Source: Clostridiales bacterium UBA6981
GTDB taxonomy: Bacteria; Bacillota; Clostridia; Oscillospirales; Oscillospiraceae
Length of the DNA: 64,000 bases
Assembly (NCBI GenBank): GCA_002450075.1
Contig: DJYJ01000009.1
Coordinates: 1-64,000, forward strand
Reading direction: 5' to 3'
Made by a program: the position numbers and the translations under genes
Part shown: piece after piece, positions 50,173 through 58,062 of the stretch
Numbering within the stretch: position 1 is the stretch's first letter
How the letters are laid out: the number at the start of each line of letters is the position of its first letter
The notes under the pieces: generated by a model
Told to the model about the DNA's origin: nothing
Seen by the model: the letters and a program-made list of their open reading frames with translations, nothing else
Databases searched by the model: none

Positions 50173-50200
50173 AACGCCTGTTCTCTTATCCGGCTTTTAT
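50149..50200 (+). terminator. Attenuator-like terminator in the MATE leader
   Basis: AAGCCGGATAAG (50149-50160) pairs exactly with CTTATCCGGCTT (50185-50196), with an inner ACAGGC/GCCTGT hairpin, followed by TTTTATATTT. It lies entirely between the promoter and the MATE start, so it must be bypassed for expression. Two small hairpins (CTCG-GAGGG-CGAG and GTCATT-N7-AATGAC) precede it. Confidence 0.8.
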
Positions 50201-50213
50201 ATTTGGAGGAAAC

Positions 50214-51563
50214 ATGGATACCACAAGAGATTTTACCAGCGGACCGATCGTCGGACCGTTGATTCGTTTTTCCCTTCCGATCCTGGCAGCGCTGTTTCTG
50301 CAAGCGCTCTACGGCGCGGTGGATCTGCTGGTGGTCGGCAAATATGCTGTGACCGCCGACGTCTCCGGCGTTGCGATCGGCTCACAGATCATGATGACTG
50401 TTACCGGCCTCATCAGCTCCCTTGCCATGGGCAGTACGATCCTGCTGGGGCAAAAGCTGGGGATGCGCGCTGAGAAAGACTGCGGCAGCGTGATCGGCAC
50501 AAGCATTGCCTTTTTCGGCCTTGCGGGACTCGCCCTTACACTGCTTCTGCCGACACTGTCCGCCGTACTGGCCAGAATGATGAACGCGCCGCAGGAGGCC
50601 TTACGGGAGACGGGGGCGTATATCGCCGTTTGCGGCGGCGGAAGTCTTGCCATCGTTGCCTACAATGTGCTCGGCAGCGTGATGCGCGGTCTGGGCGATT
50701 CTCGCACCCCGTTGATGACGGTGGCCATAGCCTGCGCAGTCAATATCGCCGGGGATCTGCTGCTGGTGGCGGTCTTTCATCTGGGCGCGGCGGGGGCGGC
50801 CATCGCCACCGTTGCCGCCCAACTGATCAGCGTCCTCGTGTCCTTCCTCGTGCTGCGCAGACGCGGCCTGCCATTCCCGTTTTCGAGGCGGGATATCCGC
50901 TTTGAGGGCGCTTCTCTTCGCCCGCTGCTTCGCTTCGGTGTGCCTATCGCTCTGCAGGACGTGCTGGTCAGTCTGAGCTTTCTTGTGATTCTCTGCATCG
51001 CCAACAGTCTGGGGCTTGCGGCCAGCGCGGGCGTGGGCGTGGCGGAAAAGGTATGCGGTTTCATCATGCTGACGCCTGCCGCGTTCATGCAGGCCATGAG
51101 CGCTTATGTGGCGCAGAATCATGGGGCGGGGAAAGACGAGCGGGCAATACGGGGGCTTCGTATTGCCATCGCCCTTTCAACCACATTTGGTCTGGGGATG
51201 TTCTTTCTGGCCTTCTTCCACGGCGATTTGCTCTGCGGCATTTTTGCCAGGGATGAGAGCGTTATTCTCGCAGGGGCGGATTACCTGAAGGCCTATGCCA
51301 TCGACTGCCTGTTCACGTGTTTCCTGTTCTGCTTTATCGGGTTCTATAACGGACTGGGCTATACCGGGTTTGTGTCGGTGCAGGGCGTGTTGGCGGCTTT
51401 CCTGGTGCGCATCCCCGTGGCGATCCTCATGCGCCGTACCCTCGGCACGCTTTTCGGTATCGGCCTTGGCGTCCCTGTGGCGACTGTGTTCCAGATCATG
51501 GCATGCTTCGTTTTTCTCGGGTATCTGAACAGAAAGAAAATGCTGAAACAACATACAGACTGA
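50214..51563 (+). CDS. MATE-family multidrug/toxin exporter
   Basis: The 449 residues have twelve membrane helices in two homologous halves. Family signatures include PLIRFSLPILAALFLQALYGAVDLLVVGKY, seen in pieces at the N-terminus, and NVLGSVMRGLGDSRTPL in the middle, with GFYNGLGYT in the second half. MATE proteins export cationic drugs or metabolites using sodium or proton gradients. TTGGAGGAAAC precedes the ATG. Expression probably depends on antitermination in the leader. The gene stands alone between terminators. Confidence 0.93.
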   Translation: MDTTRDFTSGPIVGPLIRFSLPILAALFLQALYGAVDLLVVGKYAVTADVSGVAIGSQIMMTVTGLISSLAMGSTILLGQKLGMRAEKDCGSVIGTSIAFFGLAGLALTLLLPTLSAVLARMMNAPQEALRETGAYIAVCGGGSLAIVAYNVLGSVMRGLGDSRTPLMTVAIACAVNIAGDLLLVAVFHLGAAGAAIATVAAQLISVLVSFLVLRRRGLPFPFSRRDIRFEGASLRPLLRFGVPIALQDVLVSLSFLVILCIANSLGLAASAGVGVAEKVCGFIMLTPAAFMQAMSAYVAQNHGAGKDERAIRGLRIAIALSTTFGLGMFFLAFFHGDLLCGIFARDESVILAGADYLKAYAIDCLFTCFLFCFIGFYNGLGYTGFVSVQGVLAAFLVRIPVAILMRRTLGTLFGIGLGVPVATVFQIMACFVFLGYLNRKKMLKQHTD

Positions 51564-51586
51564 CAGTACAGCGAACCCATTCATAT

Positions 51587-51633
51587 AAAAGGAAGATGAT
51601 CTGCACATCAAAACGCAGATCATCTTCCTTTTT
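51587..51633. terminator. Strong terminator after the MATE gene
   Basis: AAAAGGAAGATGATCTGC and GCAGATCATCTTCCTTTTT form an 18-bp stem with a 10-base loop. It can also act on the convergent RluA-family gene. Confidence 0.93.
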
Positions 51634-51711
51634 GCGGCAAAAGCCGGCGGCAGGGCGTCACGCTCTGTCTCCTTTACGATGCTGTCTTATGAACAATGAG
51701 GGTAAGTCCGT

Positions 51712-52683
51712 TTATTTGATCGTATAATCGGGGAAATATTTTTCAACGAAATCGACCTTGTCTACGCGAAACTCGCAGCCTTTGAGATAATTGAGGATAC
51801 CGGCATCGGTGGGGAAGTCGAAAACAAGGCGATAGGAATAGAGCGCCTGTCCCTTTTCGTCATAGCCCTTGTTGAAGCGCTCGCTGCCGTATTTGCCGTC
51901 GCCCAGCAGCGGCCAGCCCGCATGCGACATCTGGGCGCGGATCTGGTGCGTGCGCCCGGTCAGCAGGTGACACTCGACGAGCGAGAGCTTGCCGGAAGAG
52001 CAGAGCACACGGTATTCTGTAACGGCTGTCTTGGCGCCGGGCTCGCTTTTTTGCTTGACGTATACCTGGTTTTTGACGGCGTCCTTGAAAAGATAATCCT
52101 CTAGTCTGCCGGAAGCGGGCTTGGGCCGCCCCTGGACGGCGCAGAGATAGTATTTGTCGATCTCACGGTCGCGGATCTTATCGTTCAGGATCCGCAGCGC
52201 CTCGGCATTTTTCGCGGCGATGACGATGCCGCCGGTGTTGCGGTCGATCCGATTGCAGAGCGCGGGGGCAAAGGCGTTTTCCTCGCGCGGCTTCCATTCG
52301 CCCTTCTGGGCGAGATAGGCTTGAATGTTCGCAATCAGCGTGTTATAATCCCAAACGCCGGCGCTGTGACACAAAACGCCGGGCTTTTTATCGGCCAGGA
52401 GGATGTTCTCGTCCTCATAAACGATGTCGAGCCGGGGCGTGCCGACCTTGAGATAGGAATTTTCCTCGCGCGGCTGCTCGAAAAATTCATCGTTGATGTA
52501 GAGCTGGAGGGCGTCTCCTTCCTGCAGGCGCGTGTCGCGCTTGGCGCCCTTCGCGTTCAACTTGATGCGCTTGAGACGGATGTATTTCTGTAAAAGAGAC
52601 TCCGGCAGCAGCGGTACGGCCTTGGACACGAAACGGTCCAGACGCTGTCCGGCGTCGTTCTTTTTGACATGCAGCTCTTTCAT
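51712..52683 (-). CDS. RluA-family RNA pseudouridine synthase
   Basis: The 323 residues contain an S4-like N-terminal region (GQRLDRFVSKAVP...IRLKRIKLN) and the RluA catalytic core. The catalytic Asp lies in CNRIDRNTGGIVIAA, where most members have HRLDxxTSG, and LLTGRTHQIRAQMSHAG follows. Target position on rRNA or tRNA cannot be told from sequence. The start at 52683 follows GGGAGGGAG. It is divergent from the DUF177-rpmF operon. Confidence 0.92.
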   Translation of the reverse strand: MKELHVKKNDAGQRLDRFVSKAVPLLPESLLQKYIRLKRIKLNAKGAKRDTRLQEGDALQLYINDEFFEQPREENSYLKVGTPRLDIVYEDENILLADKKPGVLCHSAGVWDYNTLIANIQAYLAQKGEWKPREENAFAPALCNRIDRNTGGIVIAAKNAEALRILNDKIRDREIDKYYLCAVQGRPKPASGRLEDYLFKDAVKNQVYVKQKSEPGAKTAVTEYRVLCSSGKLSLVECHLLTGRTHQIRAQMSHAGWPLLGDGKYGSERFNKGYDEKGQALYSYRLVFDFPTDAGILNYLKGCEFRVDKVDFVEKYFPDYTIK

Positions 52684-52717
52684 GGCTCCTCCCTCCCTGT
52701 TTTTTTCGGCTTTTGTG

Positions 52718-52768
52718 ATTATACAATATAAAATTATGGTTGACAAGTCTTGAACTCTCAACTATAAT
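52718..52768. promoter_or_regulatory. Divergent promoters sharing one -35 region
   Basis: Plus strand: TTGACA (52740-52745), 17 bases, TATAAT (52763-52768), a perfect consensus promoter for DUF177-rpmF. Minus strand: TTGTCA (reverse complement at 52741-52746), 17 bases, TATAAT (52718-52723) for the RluA-family gene. The two -35 hexamers occupy the same bases, so polymerase should bind in only one direction at a time. Confidence 0.8.
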
Positions 52769-52834
52769 ATCAAGGCTGACGTTCCCACATATTGTATGCG
52801 GGAGGGGAGGCAGGCGGCCAAGCGAGGTGCTTTT

Positions 52835-53332
52835 ATGAAACTGAATCTGCGTGAGATCATCGAGATCCCGGGAAGCAGCGTTCCCTTTTCGTGCGATCTG
52901 GAGACCGAGGGGCTTGATTTTCCCTCGATCGTGCGATACAAAACGGCGCCGCATGCTGTGGGACGGGTGTTCAACGAGGCGGGCGTCCTTCGGATGGAGG
53001 GCGAGATCAAAACCGAGCTCTTGTGCGTATGCGACCGCTGCGCAGGCGAATTCGATTGCACCAAAACAACACCGCTATCCGCGGTTATCGTCGAGAAAAA
53101 CGAGGATAACGCCGACGATCCCGAGCTGTTCTTCCTGGATGGCGACGAGATCGACCTGGATGAGATGCTTTCCACACTGTTTATCCTGGACATGGACACC
53201 AAGTTCCTCTGCCGGGATGACTGCAAGGGGCTCTGCCCCCGCTGCGGAAAGAATCTAAATCTCGGGCCTTGCGGCTGCGGAAAAGAACTCGATCCAAGAT
53301 TTGCTGTGCTTGAGCAGCTTTTGGATACATGA
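52835..53332 (+). CDS. DUF177/YceD-family protein
   Basis: The 165 residues match the YceD family, which almost always precedes rpmF and has been linked to 23S rRNA accumulation. Cys pairs in CVCDRCAGEF and in the C-terminal CRDDCKGLCPRCGKNLN with GPCGCG suggest zinc binding, as in many clostridial members. The start at 52835 follows CGAGGTG. It is transcribed from a consensus promoter with rpmF. Confidence 0.92.
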   Translation: MKLNLREIIEIPGSSVPFSCDLETEGLDFPSIVRYKTAPHAVGRVFNEAGVLRMEGEIKTELLCVCDRCAGEFDCTKTTPLSAVIVEKNEDNADDPELFFLDGDEIDLDEMLSTLFILDMDTKFLCRDDCKGLCPRCGKNLNLGPCGCGKELDPRFAVLEQLLDT

Positions 53333-53391
53333 CCTAAGCGACTATAAAACAGAGCTGCTCATAAACAGCTTAATCAGCAGGAGGTGTCAAC

Positions 53392-53580
53392 ATGGCAGTC
53401 CCGAAAGGAAAGGTATCGCGTCAGAGACGTGATAAGAGACGTTCTTCCACCTGGAAGCTCACGCCCCCCAGCATCGTTAAGTGCCCCAACTGCGGCGCTT
53501 TCTGCATGCCTCATCGTGCGTGCAAGGCTTGCGGCCAGTACAAGGGCCGTACGGTCATCAATGTTGAGGAAAGCAAGTAA
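53392..53580 (+). CDS. rpmF: 50S ribosomal protein L32, zinc type
   Basis: The 62 residues begin MAVPKGKVSRQRRDKRRSS, the L32 signature, and carry a CxxC...CxxC zinc finger (CPNCGAF; CKACGQYKG). This zinc-containing form is distinct from the Cys-free paralogue used under zinc limitation. CAGGAGGTG precedes the ATG. In many Firmicutes plsX follows; here a terminator and the DUF512 gene follow instead. Confidence 0.97.
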   Translation: MAVPKGKVSRQRRDKRRSSTWKLTPPSIVKCPNCGAFCMPHRACKACGQYKGRTVINVEESK

Positions 53581-53628
53581 TTGATGTGTAAAACGAGGAG
53601 AGGGTGACCTTTCCTCGTTTTGCATCAA
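53581..53628 (+). terminator. Hairpin after rpmF
   Basis: AAAACGAGGA pairs with TCCTCGTTTT, extended by TTGATG/CATCAA with a small bulge. There is no long T-run after the stem beyond the paired TTTT, so efficiency is uncertain. A second small hairpin (CATGCGCC/GGCGCATG) lies at 53644-53662. Confidence 0.7.
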
Positions 53629-53687
53629 TAAGCAATCAGATGTCATGCGCCTCCGGCGCATGGACGAATGTTCTTTTCCGGGAGAAG

Positions 53688-55061
53688 GTGAGGACGACGC
53701 AAAATCAGATCAGGTCGATCGACTATAACAGCCCGCTGCGCGGCCGTGCCGCCGTGGGCGACAGTCTGGTGTCAATCAACGGCAACAAGATCGTCGACGT
53801 GCTGGACTATAAGTTCTTCGCGTACGACAGCGTGCTGAAGGTCGTGCTGCGCCGTCCGGACGGAACGGAATACCACCTGACGGTAAAGAAGGCCGAGGGC
53901 GGCGATCTGGGGCTTGAATTTGAAAGCTATCTGATGGATCGCGCGCGCTCTTGCGCCAACAACTGCGTTTTCTGCTTCATCGACCAGCTCCCCAAGGGCA
54001 TGCGTCCGACCATGTATTTCAAGGACGACGACGCGCGGCTGAGCTTTCTTCTCGGCAATTATATTACACTGACCAATCTCTCACAGCGGGAGATCCAGCG
54101 TATCATCGATCTGCACATCAGCCCGATCAATGTCTCGGTCCATACGACAGACCCGGCGCTGCGCTGCGAGATGCTGCGAAATCCCCGCGCGGGGGAGACG
54201 ATCGAGACCATGCGGCGCTTTGCCGCGGGCGGGATCGTGATGAACTGCCAGATCGTCTGCTGCCCCGGCTTGAACGACGGGGAAGCGCTCGAGAGAACGA
54301 TGCGCGACCTTGAGGCAATGTATCCCGGCGTACACAGCGTGTCGATCGTGCCGGTGGGGCTGACAAAGTTCCGCGAGGGGCTTTATCCGCTCACGCCCTT
54401 TACGCCGGAGCATGCCGCCGAAACGATTGCACAGGTGACAGCGTTCGGCGACCGCTGTGTGGAAAAGCACGGAACGCGGATTTTCTTCTGCGGCGACGAG
54501 ATGTATCTCAAGGCGGGAATCGAGCTGCCGGAGGACGAGTTTTACGAGGAGCATACCCAACTGGAAAACGGCGTTGGGATGATCCGGCTGCTGGAGACGG
54601 AATTCCGCTCGGCGCTAAAGCTCTCCGACGGGGTCGACGGCGTGCCGTTTTCCATCGCCTGCGGAACCTCTGTGGCGCCGTTCTTCCGCAGGCTTATCGC
54701 GATGGCAAAGGAACGATACCCGGAACTGGAGGGTGAGGTGTATGGGATCGAAAACGACTTTTTCGGTCACAGCATCAACGTCTCCGGCCTTGTGACAGGC
54801 GGCGATCTGATCGCCCAACTCAAAGGAAAGCCGCTGGGCAAACGGCTTTTTATTTCACAGAACATGCTGCGCCGCGAGGAAATGGATTTCCTCGACGACG
54901 TCAAGCTTTCCGAGGCCGTTGAGGCGCTCGGACTTCCGATCTACCCGATCGAGCAGGACGGCTTCGCGCTCTTTGACGCGATAGCGGGCGAGCTGCCCGC
55001 GGTGAGACAGCCGGCCGAGGGGAAAGCGGAGGAATATTATCAATACAATCAAAACGGATAA
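53688..55061 (+). CDS. DUF512 radical-SAM-like protein
   Basis: The protein (457 residues from GTG 53688) starts with a PDZ-like segment (NSPLRGRAAVGDSLVSING, DVLDYKFFAYD), followed by a cluster-binding CxxxCxxC at Cys89, Cys93 and Cys96 (SCANNCVFCFIDQLPKGM) and the DUF512 C-terminal domain. The family is thought to bind an Fe-S cluster, and its reaction is unknown. The start is uncertain: the GTG is close to GGGAGAAG, and earlier in-frame codons would translate hairpins. It precedes der, as in most clostridia. Confidence 0.9.
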   Translation: MRTTQNQIRSIDYNSPLRGRAAVGDSLVSINGNKIVDVLDYKFFAYDSVLKVVLRRPDGTEYHLTVKKAEGGDLGLEFESYLMDRARSCANNCVFCFIDQLPKGMRPTMYFKDDDARLSFLLGNYITLTNLSQREIQRIIDLHISPINVSVHTTDPALRCEMLRNPRAGETIETMRRFAAGGIVMNCQIVCCPGLNDGEALERTMRDLEAMYPGVHSVSIVPVGLTKFREGLYPLTPFTPEHAAETIAQVTAFGDRCVEKHGTRIFFCGDEMYLKAGIELPEDEFYEEHTQLENGVGMIRLLETEFRSALKLSDGVDGVPFSIACGTSVAPFFRRLIAMAKERYPELEGEVYGIENDFFGHSINVSGLVTGGDLIAQLKGKPLGKRLFISQNMLRREEMDFLDDVKLSEAVEALGLPIYPIEQDGFALFDAIAGELPAVRQPAEGKAEEYYQYNQNG

Positions 55062-55076
55062 GGAGGGGGATGAAAG

Positions 55077-56402
55077 ATGGCAAAGCCACTGGTGGCGATC
55101 GTCGGCCGCCCGAACGTGGGCAAGTCGATGCTGTTCAATCGCCTGGTAGGGAAGCGCCTTTCCATCGTGGAGGATACCCCCGGCGTCACGCGCGACAGGC
55201 TGTATGCCGAGTGCGAATGGTGCGGCAGAACATTTGATATGGTGGACACCGGCGGCATCGAGCCGAGCACCGACAGCGAGATCCTGCAGTTTATGCGCGA
55301 ACAGGCGCAGATCGCGATCGACGCGGCTGACGTGATCGTATTGGTCACCGATATCCGCACCGGCGTGACGGCGGCGGACAAGGACGTGGCCAATATGCTG
55401 CTCAGGTCGCACAAGCCTGTCGTGCTTGCCGTGAACAAGGCGGACTCCACCGGACCGGAGGATCCCGCGGTCTATGAATTCTATGAACTCGGCCTCGGCG
55501 ATCCGATCGCCGTGAGCGCTGTGCACGGTCACGGAACGGGTGAACTGCTTGATGCATGCCTTGCCCACCTCCCGCCCCAGACGGACGAGGAGGAAGAGGA
55601 CGACCGGATCAAGGTCGCCGTGATCGGCAAGCCGAACGTGGGGAAATCCTCACTCATCAACTGCATTCTGGGGGAAAAGCGCGTGATCGTGAGCAACGTC
55701 GCGGGCACGACGCGCGACGCGGTGGACACACCGTTTGAAAACGACAAGGGCAAATATGTCTTTATCGACACGGCCGGAATCCGGCGCAAGTCCAAGGTGG
55801 ACGAGCGGGTCGAGAAATTTTCGGTCATGCGGGCCCAGCTTGCAATCGAACGTGCGGACGTGTGCGTGATCATGATCGACGCGCGCGAGGGCGTGACCGA
55901 GCAGGACACCAAGATCGCTGGACTGGCACACGAAGCGGGCAAGGCCAGTATCGTCGTCGTCAACAAATGGGATCTGGTCGAAAAAGAGACCGGCACGATG
56001 GAGAAAATGCGCAAGGACGTGATGCGCGATCTGAGCTTTATGAGCTATGCACCGATCCTCTTCATCTCTGCTCTCACCGGCCAGAGAACGGAGCGGCTCT
56101 TTGAACTGATCAACTTTGTCAACGACCAGAGCAATATGCGCATCTCGACCGGCATGCTCAACGATGTGCTCGCCGATGCGCAGGCGCGCGTACAGCCGCC
56201 CACCGACAAGGGCAGACGGCTGAAGATCTATTACATGACGCAGACGGGAATCAAGCCGCCCAACTTTGTGATTTTCTGCAATTCGCGCGAACTGTTCCAT
56301 TTTTCCTATCAGCGTTATCTTGAAAACCAGATCCGCAGCGTATTCGGCCTTGAGGGGACGCCTGTCCGTATCGTGATCCGTCAGAAGGGGGACAAGGAAT
56401 GA
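55077..56402 (+). CDS. der: Ribosome biogenesis GTPase Der (EngA)
   Basis: Der has two tandem GTPase domains and is required for 50S maturation. The 441 residues show G1 of the first domain at GRPNVGKS (10-17) with DTGG, and G1 of the second at GKPNVGKSS (from 184) with DTAGIRRK and NKWDLV. A KH-like C-terminal domain ends the protein. AGGAGGGGG precedes the ATG. It overlaps the PlsY-like gene by four bases. Confidence 0.97.
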   Translation: MAKPLVAIVGRPNVGKSMLFNRLVGKRLSIVEDTPGVTRDRLYAECEWCGRTFDMVDTGGIEPSTDSEILQFMREQAQIAIDAADVIVLVTDIRTGVTAADKDVANMLLRSHKPVVLAVNKADSTGPEDPAVYEFYELGLGDPIAVSAVHGHGTGELLDACLAHLPPQTDEEEEDDRIKVAVIGKPNVGKSSLINCILGEKRVIVSNVAGTTRDAVDTPFENDKGKYVFIDTAGIRRKSKVDERVEKFSVMRAQLAIERADVCVIMIDAREGVTEQDTKIAGLAHEAGKASIVVVNKWDLVEKETGTMEKMRKDVMRDLSFMSYAPILFISALTGQRTERLFELINFVNDQSNMRISTGMLNDVLADAQARVQPPTDKGRRLKIYYMTQTGIKPPNFVIFCNSRELFHFSYQRYLENQIRSVFGLEGTPVRIVIRQKGDKE

Positions 56403-57043
56403 AATACTGGGTCTTCAGTATCCTCTCCGCTGCGATCGCGTATCTGTTCGGAACACTTAATTCTCTTGTCGTCGCATCCCGTCTTGTGTTCAAGACTAAC
56501 CTGCGGCGCATAGGAAAAGGAAGCCGATGGCTGCCGAATTTCCGGCGTATCTACGGTGTCAAGGGCTTTGCCAAGCTCGCTGCGGTCGAGTTCATCAAGG
56601 ACGCCTTCCCGCTTGTGATCGCCGGGCTCCTGTTTCACGCAGACGGCAATGCCGTCGTCGGGCGGGCGCTTGCGGCATTCTGTCTGGTCCTCGGAAGGAT
56701 GTATCCCTCACCCTATGGCTTCCGCGGGAGCTATGCGACCGGCGCGATCGTGGTCGGCGCCCTGTTCATCGACGTTTCTGTCGGTCTGGCCGTGCTGGCC
56801 GCAACGATCCTGGCAGCATGGCTTACGAAGTATCTTCCGCTCGGCACGCTTGCCGGTGCGATCGTGCTTACGATCGCGGGCGTTCTGGTGCTGGACAATG
56901 CGCTTGCGACAAGACTTTGCATTTTTATCACGATCCTGACGGTTGTTCGTGTGATCCCGGCGATCTCGCGCATCAGCGCGAAGAAGGAGCCCAGGCTCAG
57001 TCTCGAGGAGGATATCACGTACAAATTCGACGAACAATTCTGA
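56399..57043 (+). CDS. PlsY-like membrane protein with degenerate acyltransferase motifs
   Basis: The 214 residues align with PlsY glycerol-3-phosphate acyltransferase over most of their length: same helix pattern, same length, and the der-plsY position. However, the three catalytic motifs are altered. GSGNxGxTN reads GKGSRWLPN, the GHxFP motif reads GRMYP (histidine lost), and KGGKxVAT reads RGSYATGA. It is therefore probably not an acyl-phosphate acyltransferase. ATGA overlap with der suggests coupled translation. Confidence 0.82.
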   Translation: MKYWVFSILSAAIAYLFGTLNSLVVASRLVFKTNLRRIGKGSRWLPNFRRIYGVKGFAKLAAVEFIKDAFPLVIAGLLFHADGNAVVGRALAAFCLVLGRMYPSPYGFRGSYATGAIVVGALFIDVSVGLAVLAATILAAWLTKYLPLGTLAGAIVLTIAGVLVLDNALATRLCIFITILTVVRVIPAISRISAKKEPRLSLEEDITYKFDEQF

Positions 57044-57051
57044 AACCGCAA

Positions 57052-57089
57052 CAGCGCCGTGAAGAACCATCTTCGCGGCGCTGCTTTTT
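57052..57089 (+). terminator. Terminator after the PlsY-like gene
   Basis: CAGCGCCGTGAAGA pairs with TCTTCGCGGCGCTG (one G-T pair) around a 4-base loop, followed by CTTTTT. Confidence 0.9.
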
Positions 57090-57305
57090 AAGGCGGCTTC
57101 TCTTCCGTGAATGTCTTCGCGCTGCCGGAGAAATCTAAATATTCCTTAAAACCGCGCAGTTCGGCTGTAAAATTTCGTGCCGATGGTGTATATTACGATC
57201 AGAGGAAAAGATTTCTATGTTTTCCTGACCCTTCCGTGAAACCTTTTCGAATAAAAAACGTCATATATAAAGAGAGGCATACTTGCGCGAAAGGAGGCGA
57301 GGCCC
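57090..57305 (+). other. Intergenic region before the VanY-type gene
   Basis: About 215 AT-richer bases. TATATT near 57188 and TATATA near 57265 could be -10 elements, but neither has a convincing -35 at normal spacing. A sporulation sigma factor might read it, though no clear match was seen. GAAAGGAGGCGAGG serves as ribosome site. Confidence 0.4.
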
Positions 57306-57998
57306 ATGGCGCGTCACGCAGCGACGCCGGAATCTGAAAAAGAAAAGCGCAGAAAATGGATCCTGCTGATCACTTTGCTGCTGTCGTTCGCCGTTATGGT
57401 CACGTCTCTGTTCTTCCTGGCCAAGATCCGCGGCTGGCGTGTGAGACGAAACGACAAAACGCTGCTGACGATCGTCAATGCCGAGACGCTCGCTCCGGCC
57501 GACAGCGCGCAGACGCTGACTTTTATCGACGATACCCATATGGTCGACGCTCGCTGCGCATATGAGCTTGAGCAGATGCTCGCAGACTGCAGGGCAGCAG
57601 GGCATGATCCATGCGTCCTGGCAGCCTATCGAAGCGAAAGCGAGCAGCGTGAGCTGCTCAACGCCATGACAGAGGATTACATGGCCGACGGATCGCCGCT
57701 TGAAGAAGCAAGAAGACGAGCAGCCGAGGAAGTCGAGCAGCCTGGACACAGCGAGCATCAGCTCGGTCTTGCCGTTGATATCGGTGGAAACACGGATGAG
57801 ACAGGCACACAGCGGTGGCTTGAAGAGCATGCGTGGGAATATGGCTTTATTCTCCGATATCCGGCGGGAGGAGAAGGCTTGACCGGAGGAGGATGCGGGG
57901 AGAATCATTTCCGCTATGTCGGGCTTGACGCCGCCAAGCAGATCCGGGAGCTCGGTATCACGCTTGAGGAATATGTCTCGATGTTTTACAGCAATTAA
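57306..57998 (+). CDS. VanY-type D-alanyl-D-alanine carboxypeptidase (M15B)
   Basis: This zinc peptidase has 230 residues, with one N-terminal membrane helix (about 18-40) and an outward catalytic domain. The zinc motif SEHQLGLAVD provides His151 and Asp158, and ENHFRYVG provides Glu199 and His201. Such enzymes trim D-Ala from peptidoglycan precursors or mature wall. No van cluster is present, so a housekeeping or sporulation role is more likely than glycopeptide resistance. Confidence 0.9.
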   Translation: MARHAATPESEKEKRRKWILLITLLLSFAVMVTSLFFLAKIRGWRVRRNDKTLLTIVNAETLAPADSAQTLTFIDDTHMVDARCAYELEQMLADCRAAGHDPCVLAAYRSESEQRELLNAMTEDYMADGSPLEEARRRAAEEVEQPGHSEHQLGLAVDIGGNTDETGTQRWLEEHAWEYGFILRYPAGGEGLTGGGCGENHFRYVGLDAAKQIRELGITLEEYVSMFYSN

Positions 57999-58018
57999 GC
58001 ACAAATCTCTACATAGAG

Positions 58019-58055
58019 GATCCCCGGGGGTCGCCTGAAGGCACCCCCGGGGATC
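58019..58055. terminator. GC-rich hairpin between convergent genes
   Basis: GATCCCCGGGGGT pairs with ACCCCCGGGGATC. The T-tract on the plus strand is broken (ACTTCTTTC), and on the minus strand it is absent, so efficiency is uncertain despite the strong stem. Confidence 0.65.
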
Positions 58056-58062
58056 ACTTCTT

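Noticed and set aside
50112..50213. Guanidine, preQ1, fluoride or other known riboswitch in the MATE leader
   Set aside because: I compared remembered consensus features (ACGR loops, ykkC motifs, crcB and preQ1 cores) and found none. A covariance-model search would be decisive.
57306..57998. Glycopeptide resistance gene
   Set aside because: The protein is VanY-like, but no vanH, ligase, vanX or two-component genes are near. A housekeeping M15B peptidase is more likely.
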